Source: an uncultured Roseiflexaceae bacterium (GTDB lineage: Bacteria; Chloroflexota; Chloroflexia; Chloroflexales; Roseiflexaceae). From it: a stretch of DNA of 13,295 nucleotides. The notes under the pieces are model-generated. The model saw only the letters and a list, made by a program, of their open reading frames with translations. It did not search any database and was not told the DNA's origin. Below are positions 13,283-13,295 of this stretch, piece by piece; the first letter of the stretch is position 1, and each line of letters begins with the position of its first letter. A program made the position numbers and the translations under genes. The stretch lies in NCBI GenBank assembly GCA_903932805.1, contig CAIZHO010000473.1:1-13295 (forward strand). Direction: 5' to 3'.

Positions 13283-13295
13283 ACGACACACCCAA

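Noticed and set aside
1..13295. A defence system, prophage or secondary-metabolite cluster
   Set aside because: None of the genes carries a recognisable effector, integrase or biosynthetic core. The CPBP protease and the unassigned acidic protein alone are not enough to support such a call.

Overview
This 13.3 kb window looks like ordinary chromosomal DNA from a member of Chloroflexota, probably class Chloroflexia. That placement is an inference. It rests on secreted trypsins carrying a Thr/Pro/Arg-rich stalk of the type common in filamentous Chloroflexota, on a moderate GC content, and on the mix of genes. I see no tRNA, rRNA, CRISPR array, insertion sequence, phage gene or attachment site.

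Left part (1-1309, plus strand): the C-terminal part of a DtxR/MntR-type metal-dependent repressor overlaps by 20 nt a streptomycin 6-kinase-like (APH(6)) phosphotransferase. Facing it on the minus strand are two secreted trypsin-family proteases (1353-4133). One is a stand-alone trypsin. The other is a trypsin joined through a low-complexity stalk to a complete seven-repeat RCC1 propeller. A divergent promoter region (4134-4306) separates them from a rightward cluster: an unrecognised acidic protein of 221 aa, the tRNA methylthiotransferase MiaB, a CPBP-family membrane protease overlapping miaB, and a TPR-containing protein with an acidic tail (up to 8418).

Right part (8443-12665, minus strand): a compact apparent operon, read right to left. 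It holds a YegS/DgkB-type lipid kinase, an M20-family carbamoylase/allantoate amidohydrolase, a double cyclic-nucleotide-binding-fold protein fused to a polyferredoxin module, and a ComF-like phosphoribosyltransferase. The first three genes are joined by a 7-nt gap and an ATGA overlap, so they are probably translationally coupled. A divergent promoter region at 12666-12796 serves this operon and a plus-strand YccF-family membrane protein (12797-13207).

The most interesting items are four. The trypsin-RCC1 fusion ends in a truncated-looking stalk. The CNB-CNB-ferredoxin protein has both nucleotide pockets degenerate but 16 cysteines intact in its cluster motifs. At both convergent junctions an intrinsic terminator is embedded in the coding 3' end of the opposing gene. 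The DtxR-like regulator lacks one expected metal-binding glutamate. I did not find a clear defence system or a new mobile system. No gene-free stretch exceeds 300 nt.
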